NCBI RefSeq assembly: GCF_000442275.2
Contig: NZ_KE557306.1
Span: 1,425,050-1,489,049, forward strand
Reading direction: 5' to 3'
DNA: 64,000 nucleotides
DNA from: Litoreibacter arenae DSM 19593
GTDB taxonomy: Bacteria > Pseudomonadota > Alphaproteobacteria > Rhodobacterales > Rhodobacteraceae
Shown here: piece by piece, positions 54,182 to 63,110 of the stretch
Layout: every line of letters starts with the position of its first letter
Numbering within the stretch: position 1 is the first letter of the stretch
Program-made: the position numbers and the translations under genes
The notes under the pieces: generated by a model
Told to the model about the DNA's origin: nothing
What the model saw: only the letters and a program-made list of their open reading frames with translations
Database searches by the model: none

Positions 54182-54210
54182 GGACGAGGCGTCGAACCGA
54201 CGCCTCGTCC
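54182..54210 (-). other. Stable intercistronic hairpin between ugpB and ugpA
   Basis: GGACGAGGCGTCG / CGACGCCTCGTCC is a perfect 13-bp stem with a 3-nt loop, 9 nt after the ugpB stop on the operon strand. No T-run follows, so it is more likely an mRNA-stabilising or attenuating structure than a full terminator. Confidence 0.75.
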
Positions 54211-54219
54211 GTTGGTGGC

Positions 54220-55530
54220 TTAGCGGTTGGCTTGCTCGAAGCGGCGCAGCAACGCGTCACCGCGTTCCTTGGCGCTATCGAGGGCGGTTTGCGCGTCCTT
54301 GTCGCCAGCCCAGACCGCTTCCAGTTCCTCGTCGATAATCCCGCGGATCTGGTCGAAGGAGCCGAGGCGGATGCCCTTGGAATTGGCTGTCGGCTCTTTG
54401 CCGGTCATCTGCTGACCCGCGATCTCAGTGCCGGGGTTTTCTTCGTAGAAGCCTTCCGCCTTGGTCTGCTCTGCGGCGGCGTTGGTGATTGGCAGATAGC
54501 CCGTGTTCTGGTGCCATTTCGCCTGCACGTCAGCGCTGGACAGGAACGCGAGGAACTCTGCCACGCCTGCGTAGTCTTCGGGCTCATGACCCGCCATCAC
54601 CCAAAGGGAGGACCCGCCGATGATGGTGTTTTGCGGAGCGCCTTCCACGCCTTCCCAGTAGGGCAGCGTGCGGATATCGAATTCGAACTCCGCTTCCGCT
54701 TTCACGCCCGCATAACCGGCTGAGCTTTCAGTAAACAGCGCGCATTCGCCACCACGGAAGTTGGCGCCACCTTCGTTGCGGCGGCCTGTGTAGATGAACT
54801 TGCCATCCTTGGCCCATTGGCCCATCGCTTCGATATGCGCGACTTGCACGGGGCCGTTCATCATCAGCTCTGTATCAACGCCCGCAAAGCCGTTTTCCTT
54901 GGAGGCGAACGGCACGTTATGCCATGCCGACAGGTTCTCCAGATGCACCCAGCTTTGCCATGCGGTGACCAGCGGGCAATCCTCGCCCCCTTCTTTCAGC
55001 GCGTCCAGCGCGTCGCCGACTTTCTGCCATGTGGACAGGTCCATGTCCGGGTCCAGCCCGGCTGCCGTGAAAGCGTCGCGGTTCACATAGAGAACCGGCG
55101 TGGAGGAGTTGTAGGGCAAGGACAGCATGTCCCCTTCGGTCGTGGTGTAGTAGCCTTTGACCGCGCCCATATAGGCGTCGGCATCGAACGGTGCCCCGCC
55201 TTCGGCCATCACCTCGTAGACTGGCTTGATCGCACCTTTCGCGGACATCATCGTAGCGGTGCCGACCTCGAACACCATCAAGATGTGCGGCTGCTCACCC
55301 GCGCGAAATGCGGCGATACCTGCGTTCAGCGTTTCCGAGTAGTTGCCTTTGTGGCTGCCCACGACAACGTAGTCGGACTGGCTGGCGTTGAACTCTTCGA
55401 TCTGTTCGGCAAGCAACTCGCCCAACCGGCCAGTGAACGCATGCCACCACTGAATTTCCGTTGCAGCATAGGCGTTTGACGACAGCGCAATGGTTGACGC
55501 GAACGCGCCAAGAAGTGTTCTGATCTTCAT
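54220..55530 (-). CDS. ugpB: sn-glycerol-3-phosphate-binding periplasmic protein
   Basis: 436 aa with signal peptide (1-22, ending AYA) and the UgpB start of the mature chain TEIQWWHAFTGRLGELLAEQIEEFN. Further family blocks are LPYNSSTPVLYVNRDAFTAAGLDPD and GGSSLWVMAGHEPEDYAGVAEFLAFLS. It binds glycerol-3-phosphate or glycerophosphodiesters for the UgpAEC importer, serving carbon or phosphate supply. First gene of the operon; 172 bp upstream separate it from tamB and must hold the promoter. No obvious Pho box was recognised. Confidence 0.93.
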   Translation of the reverse strand: MKIRTLLGAFASTIALSSNAYAATEIQWWHAFTGRLGELLAEQIEEFNASQSDYVVVGSHKGNYSETLNAGIAAFRAGEQPHILMVFEVGTATMMSAKGAIKPVYEVMAEGGAPFDADAYMGAVKGYYTTTEGDMLSLPYNSSTPVLYVNRDAFTAAGLDPDMDLSTWQKVGDALDALKEGGEDCPLVTAWQSWVHLENLSAWHNVPFASKENGFAGVDTELMMNGPVQVAHIEAMGQWAKDGKFIYTGRRNEGGANFRGGECALFTESSAGYAGVKAEAEFEFDIRTLPYWEGVEGAPQNTIIGGSSLWVMAGHEPEDYAGVAEFLAFLSSADVQAKWHQNTGYLPITNAAAEQTKAEGFYEENPGTEIAGQQMTGKEPTANSKGIRLGSFDQIRGIIDEELEAVWAGDKDAQTALDSAKERGDALLRRFEQANR

Positions 55531-55702
55531 GATGTCCTCCCAGACAAGAAGTGAGCTATATTCGATGACGCCAGCTTAGCGACAGGCGCGCTCCACTTGC
55601 AAGGGCGCAACCGTGAATGTTTTGCGACGCTTAGGCTCCCTGCCCGATCAGGTCACCGTCAGCGTCCAGTCACTGATCGTGGCCGTTTTTCTTGCGTCGT
55701 CC

Positions 55703-58700
55703 TCAGTAGTCACGTTCGTAGAATAGTCCGACGCCGGTATTGCCATCGCTGCCCAAGCGCCCACGGACTTTCACATTCGGTGTCACCTCAAGGTTGAGGT
55801 TGATCTGGGTCTCTCCGGTGCTTTTCACCGTGACGTCCGTGTATATGTTGTCAGAGATGTATTTACCCACACTCGCCTGCGTATTGCCCTCTGCGTCAGT
55901 GCCGAAATCAAGATCGTCGACCCCCAGGTTTTCCCGAACGCGCTCGGTAAGGCCGGGGCCACCGCGTCCGGACAAGGTTTGGACGGCAAGCGCCAGTTGC
56001 ACCGCTTGAAACGCCGAAATCTGCGTGACGTCGCGCCCGAACAACAGGAAGGAAAGCGCCTCCTCCTCCGGCAGCGTCGGAACGGAGGTCACGTTCAGGT
56101 CGGGTGCCGAAGCCGGCCCTTCCAGTTGCAAACCAACCGTGACGTCCTCTACCTGAGAACTTGCGGCAAAGCGGATTACCGGATCAAAGCTGCCCCGCAG
56201 CCGGACAGAGCCGTCGGTCAATTCAAGGCGCCGCCCCAGTAGGTCCAGCCGCCCGCGTATCAGATCGAACCCACCGACGGGGATGAGGTCATTGGTCGTG
56301 CCGGTCAGGCGCAAGGTGCCGCCAAGCTCCGCGTCCAGACCGCGGCCCCGCACGAACACGCGGTTCGGGCTCTGGATCGTCAGGTCAATGGGATAGCCCA
56401 CGAACTGCGCACCGGCCGTTTCAGGTTCATCCAGCCCCGCAAACCGCAGCGTGCGCTGGACGTCGCGCGGCGGGTTCAGATGTCGCAAACCATCGAGCAC
56501 CGAGTAGGACGGCCCGATTTGGGGAATGCGAAGCTCCGCAGTTTCGACGTTGATCACGCCTGTGATCTTCGCACCGCCCGCAAGCGGTCCGGCCACACCA
56601 AGACGCCCGCCAAGCTGCGCCTCGAACAAGGATGCCTTGCGCAGCGTCACGTTTATCAGGTCGCCGGTCAGCTGTGCGTTGAACGGGGCCGTCAAGGACA
56701 CCGGGCCACTCAGAGATAACGTGCCGCCACTCGACACGTTGCTCCTGAGGGATACCTGAGCCTGCCCGCCAGACAATTGGACCGAGCCGTTTATGGCGTC
56801 GAGAGATGTCGCAAGCGCGGGCGATGACAGGCGGGCGTCCGCGACTGACATTTGACCGGAGACAGATCTCAGGGCGGGTGGGCCATTCACCACCAGGTTA
56901 TACCTGACAAGACCGGTCAAATTCTGACCATCGAGCCGTGAGTTGAGCAGGCCAAGCGGCGCGGCACCGTTCAGTGACAGGTTTACCGTGGACGCATCCT
57001 CTGCCACCCGTCCGTTCGCCGCGACGGAGACGCCGCCCGGACCTTGCCCCGAGGCGTCGATGATCCAAGCGGATTGGTCCTTTACTGCGGTGCCAGATAC
57101 ACTGGCAGCGCCGGGGAAACCGGGCACGACAAGTTCCAGATTGCCGATAGATGCGCGATACGTCACGCTTCCATTATCGGGGCCGAAGCTGCCACTTACA
57201 TCCGCGTCAAGGCCGGAGCCGCGCAAGGTCAAAGTGGAAATCTCGACCTGCCCGTCTTCCCCGCGGGACGCCGCGACATCGAAGCGTGTCGTGCCCCGAA
57301 ACAACGGCTCGACGGCCGGTGCGCCGAATCCCAGAGCCGTGCCCTGCCCGTTTGCGGTCACATCGAAACTGCCTGCGTTGATGTCGACCTTGCCCTCTGC
57401 GGATACGGACGCCGCGCCCGACAACGAACGACCTGCAAGGCCCGAGAACGCCGCCAGCCGTGCGATCTCGGCTGTCAGCACGCCGTCAACGACAGGTTTG
57501 GCCTCCGCCAATCCTCGAAGCGTTCCCTTGTATTGCGCCTTCGCACCTCCGGGCAGCGCAGCATCGGCTTCGACCGACCAGACGTCGCCGTTCTGCCGGG
57601 CGTCGAGTGACAGCTCGGCTGCCTCCGCTAGATCAGGAAGCGCGCGACCGAGCTCCGGCACCTTGGCGCTGAGTTCGATTCTGCTGGCGTCGGTGCGCAG
57701 GCTGGCGGTTGCGTCGATGTTGGCGTGGTCTGTGGCAATGCGGACCGGATCAATCTCGAGCCCGCTTTCGTTGCGCGACACCCCGATTTTAACGGTACCA
57801 TCCCCTGTCAGTAGCGGGTCCAGTTGCGCTATCCCCGTGGCAAGCTGTCGGGTGGCACCGTCGAAATCAAACGCCAGAACGCCTGTCAGAGGCTCTACAA
57901 AGCCTGTAATATCAAGCGTGGCTTCGCCGCCCAAATCCAACCCTGCCAAACCGGAGAACCGCGCAAGATCCTGCGCAGCCAGCGCCAGATCCGGCACTAT
58001 CTTGATGTCTTCGACAGATTGGAGGTCGTTCACCGCGATCTCGCCCGTCAGGCCATAGTCGGCGCCTGCAATGTCGATCTCTTGCAACAGCAATGGCGCA
58101 CCGCGCGTCCAATCGAAGTTGAGCGCGCCTGCTACCTGCCGACCGATAGCCCGCGCCAATGCGGCGTTCTGCGGTGCAATGCCTTCGGCGCTGAGGTTGA
58201 TCTTGCCGGTGACCCGTTCCTCCGCCGGTTGGATCGCGCCAGAAGCGGCAAATCGCGCTAGATCGAGCTGCAAAGACTCTTGCGTCAAACCCCTTGCGAA
58301 CCCTTCTATTTTCCACGCCTCACCCGCATCCGCATCGAAACTTGCGGTCAACTCGACTCGTTCGACCGAGGTAGAGGGGCCGGATAGCGGCAATACGACA
58401 CTGTCACCGTCAGGCGGTATCACTTCGGCTTTCAGGTTAAGGTTTTGCGGCCAGCCTGATGCGCCGATCTCGGCGGAGCCCGTCAGGAACAACGCGGCCG
58501 TTTGCATCCTGAGTTCTTCAAGTATCAAACCGCCCGCCGCCTGTAAGCTGCCCCGCGTGCTTAGCTGGACGTCATCGCCCAGAAAATCCGCGAAGTCCGG
58601 CACAAAGACAGGCGCGACATCGCCGTCGACTTCCAAAGCAAAACTAGTCGCGCCCTCAGGCTGCGACGCAATCGTGGCCAAGCCCTTCAAACGCTCCCGT

Positions 58701-59434
58701 CCGTCGGTGGCGAGACTTATGCGCGCTTCGAAGTCGTCAATCGGGTCATCGCCCTGCACCGTAAGGGAAACCGACGGTCGACCCGGCAAATTCAACAGAT
58801 TGGCGGCAATCCCGTCGGCGGGTTCCTCCAGACTTAAGTCCAGCAGGAGTTCTCTTGTGGTATTGTCAAACGCGGCAGACAGATTGAATTGACCGTCTTG
58901 GTCCAGCCGCTTGATTTCCAGGACGGCATCGCCTGCCCCGCCCGCCAGATTTGCGTTGCCAGACAAAGATATAGTCGCGGCCTCGCCGAACAGCGGCGCG
59001 CCGATCTGGATTTCTCCCACGCTCATGCTTTCGACCTTCACGGCAACCGGGAGGTCGGGCAAAGTGAAGGCGCCACGGGCTTCAGGGCTTGGCATGGCCG
59101 GTTCTTCGACCACCGGCGGACGGGGCAAGTCGATGCTGCCGATGGAGATTTCGTCAATCTCTATCCGTCCCCGCAACAGGGCAGAGCGATTCCAGACCAG
59201 CGATATATCGGTGGCACTGAACCAGACCCCCTCCGGATCGGTGACGGTCACCCTGTCAGCGGTCGCTTTGGAACTTAGCGCCCCCTCGAAGCCCTCCAGC
59301 CGCACGGTGCTGCCTGGCGTCGAGAGCGCATCTTCCAGAAGTCCCTGAATGAACCCTCGGTCGCTTTCCTCGCCCTGCGCAAGCGCCGCGAGCGGGGAAA
59401 TCATCATTAGCAGACAGATCAATACTATACGCAT
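55703..59434 (-). CDS. tamB: Translocation and assembly module protein TamB
   Basis: 1243 aa. An N-terminal signal/anchor (residues 1-19) is followed by a very long beta-rich region typical of the AsmA/TamB bridge-like lipid-transfer family, and the C-terminal DUF490 domain (GLRHLNPPRDVQRTLRFAGLDEPETAGAQFVGYPIDLTI; ending NVKVRGRLGSDGNTGVGLFYERDY). TamB spans the periplasm from inner membrane to TamA and takes part in outer-membrane protein insertion or phospholipid transport. Its start shares a TGATG with the tamA stop. Confidence 0.93.
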   Translation of the reverse strand: MRIVLICLLMMISPLAALAQGEESDRGFIQGLLEDALSTPGSTVRLEGFEGALSSKATADRVTVTDPEGVWFSATDISLVWNRSALLRGRIEIDEISIGSIDLPRPPVVEEPAMPSPEARGAFTLPDLPVAVKVESMSVGEIQIGAPLFGEAATISLSGNANLAGGAGDAVLEIKRLDQDGQFNLSAAFDNTTRELLLDLSLEEPADGIAANLLNLPGRPSVSLTVQGDDPIDDFEARISLATDGRERLKGLATIASQPEGATSFALEVDGDVAPVFVPDFADFLGDDVQLSTRGSLQAAGGLILEELRMQTAALFLTGSAEIGASGWPQNLNLKAEVIPPDGDSVVLPLSGPSTSVERVELTASFDADAGEAWKIEGFARGLTQESLQLDLARFAASGAIQPAEERVTGKINLSAEGIAPQNAALARAIGRQVAGALNFDWTRGAPLLLQEIDIAGADYGLTGEIAVNDLQSVEDIKIVPDLALAAQDLARFSGLAGLDLGGEATLDITGFVEPLTGVLAFDFDGATRQLATGIAQLDPLLTGDGTVKIGVSRNESGLEIDPVRIATDHANIDATASLRTDASRIELSAKVPELGRALPDLAEAAELSLDARQNGDVWSVEADAALPGGAKAQYKGTLRGLAEAKPVVDGVLTAEIARLAAFSGLAGRSLSGAASVSAEGKVDINAGSFDVTANGQGTALGFGAPAVEPLFRGTTRFDVAASRGEDGQVEISTLTLRGSGLDADVSGSFGPDNGSVTYRASIGNLELVVPGFPGAASVSGTAVKDQSAWIIDASGQGPGGVSVAANGRVAEDASTVNLSLNGAAPLGLLNSRLDGQNLTGLVRYNLVVNGPPALRSVSGQMSVADARLSSPALATSLDAINGSVQLSGGQAQVSLRSNVSSGGTLSLSGPVSLTAPFNAQLTGDLINVTLRKASLFEAQLGGRLGVAGPLAGGAKITGVINVETAELRIPQIGPSYSVLDGLRHLNPPRDVQRTLRFAGLDEPETAGAQFVGYPIDLTIQSPNRVFVRGRGLDAELGGTLRLTGTTNDLIPVGGFDLIRGRLDLLGRRLELTDGSVRLRGSFDPVIRFAASSQVEDVTVGLQLEGPASAPDLNVTSVPTLPEEEALSFLLFGRDVTQISAFQAVQLALAVQTLSGRGGPGLTERVRENLGVDDLDFGTDAEGNTQASVGKYISDNIYTDVTVKSTGETQINLNLEVTPNVKVRGRLGSDGNTGVGLFYERDY

Positions 59435-61230
59435 CAGAAAGCCTGCCCGATCCCGACATAGAGCTGCACACCGCTCCCCGTGTCGCCTGCCACCGGTGCG
59501 GCCACATCCAGACGGATCGGGCCAACCGGTGTTTTGTAACGCAGCCCGACGCCGGCGCCTGCATGCCAGTCGCCATCGCCGAAGCCTGACGCGCCGATGT
59601 AGCCTGCATCGACAAACGCAACGAGGCCAAACGTGTCATTTAGCGAATGGCGCACCTCACCGGACAGCGCCGCAAAAGCACCCCCGCCAAAGCTGCCCCC
59701 GACCACCGGCACACCAAGCGACTGATATGGCTGCCCGCGCACGGTGCCCCCCCCGCCGGAGTAGAACAGAAACGCCGGAGGTGCGTCCTGAACATCAAGT
59801 CCAAGCAGCGAGCCCAACTGGAGCCTTCCGGCCAACACTGTGCGATCTTCACCCCCGAGCGCACGGTATGCGCGGGCGTCGAAGGAAAGGTGCGCACCGG
59901 TTTGGCTGCGGATGGTCTCGTAGAAGGGGGTGACTTCGCCCTTCAGATAAACGCCGTCTTTGGCGTCAAGGCGATCATCGCGGGTGTCGTAGGTCAACGC
60001 AAACGGGACGCTGACCAACTGCACCTCCCGCTTTGTAGGAGTGCCGGTATACAGGTCGGTGATGCGTGAATATCCGTATCCCAAGCCCAGTTCCGCGGTC
60101 AGATTGTCGCCGATCTCCCGCGACAGGCCGACGACGAATTCCAGTTTCTTCTCTTCGAAGTCGGGCTCATCCAGGTAGAAGAGACCCCCCTTCGCGAAAA
60201 GCAATGTGTCAGGCCCGTAGGCTGCGGGTTTTTCGAAGCGGAACGACAATGAGTAGTCAACGCCGCTGGCGTCTCCGGCAATCTGCGCGACCTCACCGTC
60301 GACACGAAACTCTTCGGCGCCGCCCAGCAGGTTGCGATGCAGCCAGTAGCCGGACAGTGTCAGGCCATCGAGGCTGGAGAATTCGACGCCACCACCAATT
60401 CGCCGGGGTTTTCTGTCGACAACGCTTATCTGCATATCCATGGAGCCGTCGGGTGCCACCTCCTCAGCCTCGGTCACCTGCACCGATTTGAAAGTCCCGG
60501 TCTTTCGCAGTCGGCTGGCAGCATCGGCAACAGCCTTCGGGTCATAGACTTGCCCGGTCGGCAGTCCCGCAATCTTGCGTATCCGCTTTTCGCGCACCGT
60601 CGTTTCACCGGTCACACGCGTGTTCCCGAATTTGACGCGTGGCCCGGTCGAGATGTCAACGTCCACGTCAAGCTGCGCCGCCGCGTGACGCGCCAACACC
60701 GACTGGTTTGCGACTTTCGCCTTCGCGAACCCAACGCCCCGCCAGTCATCGACCGCATCTTTGGTTGCGTCGCGAACGACATCGGCCAAGGCTGGCGCTC
60801 CGGTCTGAAATCCGTTGTCCAGCGGTGTGCGATCAACCAACGGCCCGATACGGGTGCCGCCGAACCGAAATGCCTTCCCCGGTTGCACGATAATTTGCAC
60901 AGAGCTTATGTTCGCAGGCTCTCTGAACGGGTCGATCAATGCGGCTTCCCGCCCGTCGATCAAAATGCTGACGACCGAACTATAGTAGGCGTTGGCATAC
61001 ATTACCTCGACGATATTCGCGTAATCGGATCGTGCTGCCGCGACAACGTCGCCGCCGGTGGTATCTGCATTGCCTACCAAAGTTTTCAGTGTCGACGCCG
61101 CGTTGATGCTGCGGAGCAACTCGGCGTCACCATACCCTTTGAAGCGCACCTGCACCGAGTCCAAGGCCAATGCTGCTCCGCCCCATAGCACTAACCCGAC
61201 AAATGAAAGTGCAAATCCGACTGGCTTCAT
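59434..61230 (-). CDS. tamA: Outer-membrane translocation assembly protein TamA
   Basis: 598 aa from the ATG at 61230 (MKPVGFALSF signal peptide, cleaved after ALA); ATGs three and six codons earlier are possible. Omp85-family protein with N-terminal POTRA domains (VQVRFKGYGDAELLRSI; VKFGNTRVTGETTVREKRIRKIAG) and a C-terminal 16-strand barrel domain containing VRGQPYQSLG, the conserved VRG(F/Q) lid-lock motif, ending in a C-terminal Phe (VQLYVGIGQAF). It pairs with TamB, cotranscribed directly downstream. Confidence 0.93.
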   Translation of the reverse strand: MKPVGFALSFVGLVLWGGAALALDSVQVRFKGYGDAELLRSINAASTLKTLVGNADTTGGDVVAAARSDYANIVEVMYANAYYSSVVSILIDGREAALIDPFREPANISSVQIIVQPGKAFRFGGTRIGPLVDRTPLDNGFQTGAPALADVVRDATKDAVDDWRGVGFAKAKVANQSVLARHAAAQLDVDVDISTGPRVKFGNTRVTGETTVREKRIRKIAGLPTGQVYDPKAVADAASRLRKTGTFKSVQVTEAEEVAPDGSMDMQISVVDRKPRRIGGGVEFSSLDGLTLSGYWLHRNLLGGAEEFRVDGEVAQIAGDASGVDYSLSFRFEKPAAYGPDTLLFAKGGLFYLDEPDFEEKKLEFVVGLSREIGDNLTAELGLGYGYSRITDLYTGTPTKREVQLVSVPFALTYDTRDDRLDAKDGVYLKGEVTPFYETIRSQTGAHLSFDARAYRALGGEDRTVLAGRLQLGSLLGLDVQDAPPAFLFYSGGGGTVRGQPYQSLGVPVVGGSFGGGAFAALSGEVRHSLNDTFGLVAFVDAGYIGASGFGDGDWHAGAGVGLRYKTPVGPIRLDVAAPVAGDTGSGVQLYVGIGQAF

Positions 61231-61359
61231 CTTCCACATCCTATCCATTCACCGAGCCTATCGAAGCGATCCTAGCTCGACCATCGCATAAGCGATTTAC
61301 TGCCTTAAATATAAGGTGAACGAAAGCGGAAGTCTGTGTCGCAACATGCATCCGCACCC

Positions 61360-61384
61360 AACGCATTGACGTGGACTTGGTTCC
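61360..61384 (-). promoter_or_regulatory. Candidate EcfG promoter upstream of tamA
   Basis: On the minus strand, GGAAC (61384-61380), a 17-bp spacer and GTT (61362-61360) lie about 130 bp before the tamA start, in the 195-bp gap between tamA and the small-protein gene. Placement is suggestive but the short motif may occur by chance. Confidence 0.4.
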
Positions 61385-61425
61385 ATACGCGACCCGGTAT
61401 CGGTGACGCCGTGATGGTGTTTGCG

Positions 61426-61674
61426 CTACTGCTTGGCGACCTGCAAATCCTGCCAATAGGAATTGGCAGCCGCGACCGTTTGAAAATGCGTGGCGACAAC
61501 GGATGACACCGCGATCAACGCATCGGCATCTTTTGCATAAACCGCCCGCAGGTCATCGCGGATCGCCGGGTCGGCCTGAGTCATCTTGACCGCGACCCGG
61601 GCCAGTTTCACTGCAAGCTCGTAGCCCTCCTGCGGGGTGTCCGTGATTAGTGTTGGCAACCATGTGTCCGACAT
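61426..61674 (-). CDS. Small hypothetical protein (82 aa)
   Basis: 82 aa from the ATG at 61674 with GGAGG at 6 nt. No signal peptide or membrane helix; mostly alpha-helical (EGYELAVKLARVAVKMTQADPAIRDDLRAVYAKDADALIAV). No family is recognised. It follows the secreted-protein gene by 54 bp on the same strand and is probably cotranscribed with it under the MarR operators. Confidence 0.65.
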   Translation of the reverse strand: MSDTWLPTLITDTPQEGYELAVKLARVAVKMTQADPAIRDDLRAVYAKDADALIAVSSVVATHFQTVAAANSYWQDLQVAKQ

Positions 61675-61728
61675 CCTGGCCTCCTGTTTTAGATTGGATC
61701 GCGCCTGAATTGGCACGATCCAATATGG

Positions 61729-62478
61729 TCAATTCAATGCGCCAGGCAAGCTGAGATCGCCGGAGGCGATATCGAAGATATCCGTCACACAAAGAAGCGG
61801 CGCGTGAATGTTCGCATTCACACGCAGAGCAGAGGTGACACCGTCGTAACTTGCACCTTCGACGGCACTTGGGTCGTCGAAAGGAACGGTGACAGAGATT
61901 TCCGGTCCGTCGAATGTTGGCGCATAGCCCGGGCTGTCGATGAAGATCGGCAGGCCCGGCCAAGTCAATGGCATGGCGGGCGTCGTCCCTTCGGGAATAT
62001 CGCGCACCCCAAGCGCGCCCTCGCCACAATCTTCCGTCGGCGTCAGGACGACCCAGTGGCTGTGCCACAACAAACCGTCATTGGCCGGATCACCGTCGTT
62101 ATTTTCATCGAACAATGGCGTATCATCGAAATCCGGATGGCTGGTGGCCGCAAGCGCAAGGATGCCCGTGTCGCCCTCGAACCCCACCGTGGCCGGGTTC
62201 AGTGAAGTTGGCCAGACGTAGGAAAACACAGACGCACCGCCGAGCGCACCCGTCGGACTAGGTTGGTCTGCGCCCGCTTCCCCGTTTGTTGTCATGTGAA
62301 AGGTCACAAGGCGGCCGTCCCGGTGGGCGTGGGCCGCAAGTATGTCGAAGGCGGCCGCCTTTGAAGGGTCCGCGTCCGATGTGATCGCGCCCTGTTGATG
62401 AATGGCATGATTTTCATTTGCGAAGGCGGTGCCGGCAAGCAGTAGCGCGCAGGCAGAGGTGAGAAGGGATCGGGTCAT
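61729..62478 (-). CDS. Secreted hypothetical protein
   Basis: 249 aa from the ATG at 62478 (GGAG at 7 nt). Signal peptide residues 1-20 (ending AFA). The mature protein is acidic, with a DENNDGDPANDG acidic loop that could bind calcium, a WHSHW segment and two Cys residues (TEDCGEGAL; LLCVTDIFD) that may form a disulfide. I do not recognise the family. It is divergent from marR across paired 16-bp operators, so it is a likely target of that regulator, together with the 82-aa gene downstream. Confidence 0.7.
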   Translation of the reverse strand: MTRSLLTSACALLLAGTAFANENHAIHQQGAITSDADPSKAAAFDILAAHAHRDGRLVTFHMTTNGEAGADQPSPTGALGGASVFSYVWPTSLNPATVGFEGDTGILALAATSHPDFDDTPLFDENNDGDPANDGLLWHSHWVVLTPTEDCGEGALGVRDIPEGTTPAMPLTWPGLPIFIDSPGYAPTFDGPEISVTVPFDDPSAVEGASYDGVTSALRVNANIHAPLLCVTDIFDIASGDLSLPGALN

Positions 62479-62502
62479 ATCAGGCTCCATTTTGATGTTT
62501 AA

Positions 62503-62557
62503 TAGCGACTCGATATCAAATTTCCAAACCCATTGCAATAATGATATTGAGTCGCTA
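62503..62557. promoter_or_regulatory. Paired inverted 16-bp operators between marR and secreted-protein gene
   Basis: TAGCGACTCGATATCA at 62503-62518 is repeated in inverted orientation at 62542-62557 with 15 of 16 positions matching, 39 bp apart (start to start in the IR). Each copy is itself a near-palindrome (12 of 15 for ATAGCGACTCGATAT), as expected of a MarR dimer site. Confidence 0.82.
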
Positions 62558-62567
62558 TCAGTTGGGC

Positions 62568-63110
62568 ATGACGAAACCTGATCATATCCGCGCGCTTATC
62601 AATCGCCTTGCACGTCTCGATGCTGCTGAAACCCGGGATGGAACTCTCAACCCCGCACAAATTGGTGCGCTCGAATATTTGGGGCGGGCGAACCGCTTTT
62701 CGCGCGCACCATCCCATGTGGCTGAGTATCTGGGCACAACGCGCGGAACTATGTCGCAAACGCTGAAAGCGCTTATGCGCAAAGGCTATGTCAGCGAGCG
62801 CAGATCCGAGCTCGACAAGCGCTCGATCTCTTACGATCTGACCAGTACCGGCCGCGCTTTGGCTGCGCGTCAGGGTGATCTGGTCAATGCAATTGATGCT
62901 CTGACGGATGCGGAGCAGTCATATCTCGACGAAAGCCTGTCCAGCGTACTTGAACACCAGATCGTCAAAAACGGTAGCCGTGCGTTTGGCGTGTGCCGGG
63001 CTTGCACATATCACCGCGTCACGGAAGATGGCCCGTATTGCGCCCTTCTCTCGCTGCCACTTTTGCCAGACGAACCCGAACAAATTTGCCATGAACAGGT
63101 GGCCGCATGA
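62568..63110 (+). CDS. MarR-family regulator with C-terminal Cys4 motif
   Basis: 180 aa from the ATG at 62568. An earlier ATG at 62541 is rejected because the right-hand operator (62542-62557) would then lie inside the gene; the ribosome site is weak either way. The winged helix is visible as PSHVAEYLGTTRGTMSQTLKALMRKGYVSERRSELDKRSISYDLT. The C-terminus carries FGVCRACTYHRV...GPYCALL...QICHEQ, a C-x2-C...C...C set that could hold zinc or sense oxidants. It overlaps the MOSC gene by ATGA. Confidence 0.87.
   Translation: MTKPDHIRALINRLARLDAAETRDGTLNPAQIGALEYLGRANRFSRAPSHVAEYLGTTRGTMSQTLKALMRKGYVSERRSELDKRSISYDLTSTGRALAARQGDLVNAIDALTDAEQSYLDESLSSVLEHQIVKNGSRAFGVCRACTYHRVTEDGPYCALLSLPLLPDEPEQICHEQVAA

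Noticed and set aside
62541..62567. Upstream ATG (62541) as the marR start.
   Set aside because: It would place the right-hand 16-bp operator inside the coding sequence, and there is no ribosome site before it; 62568 leaves the operator free.
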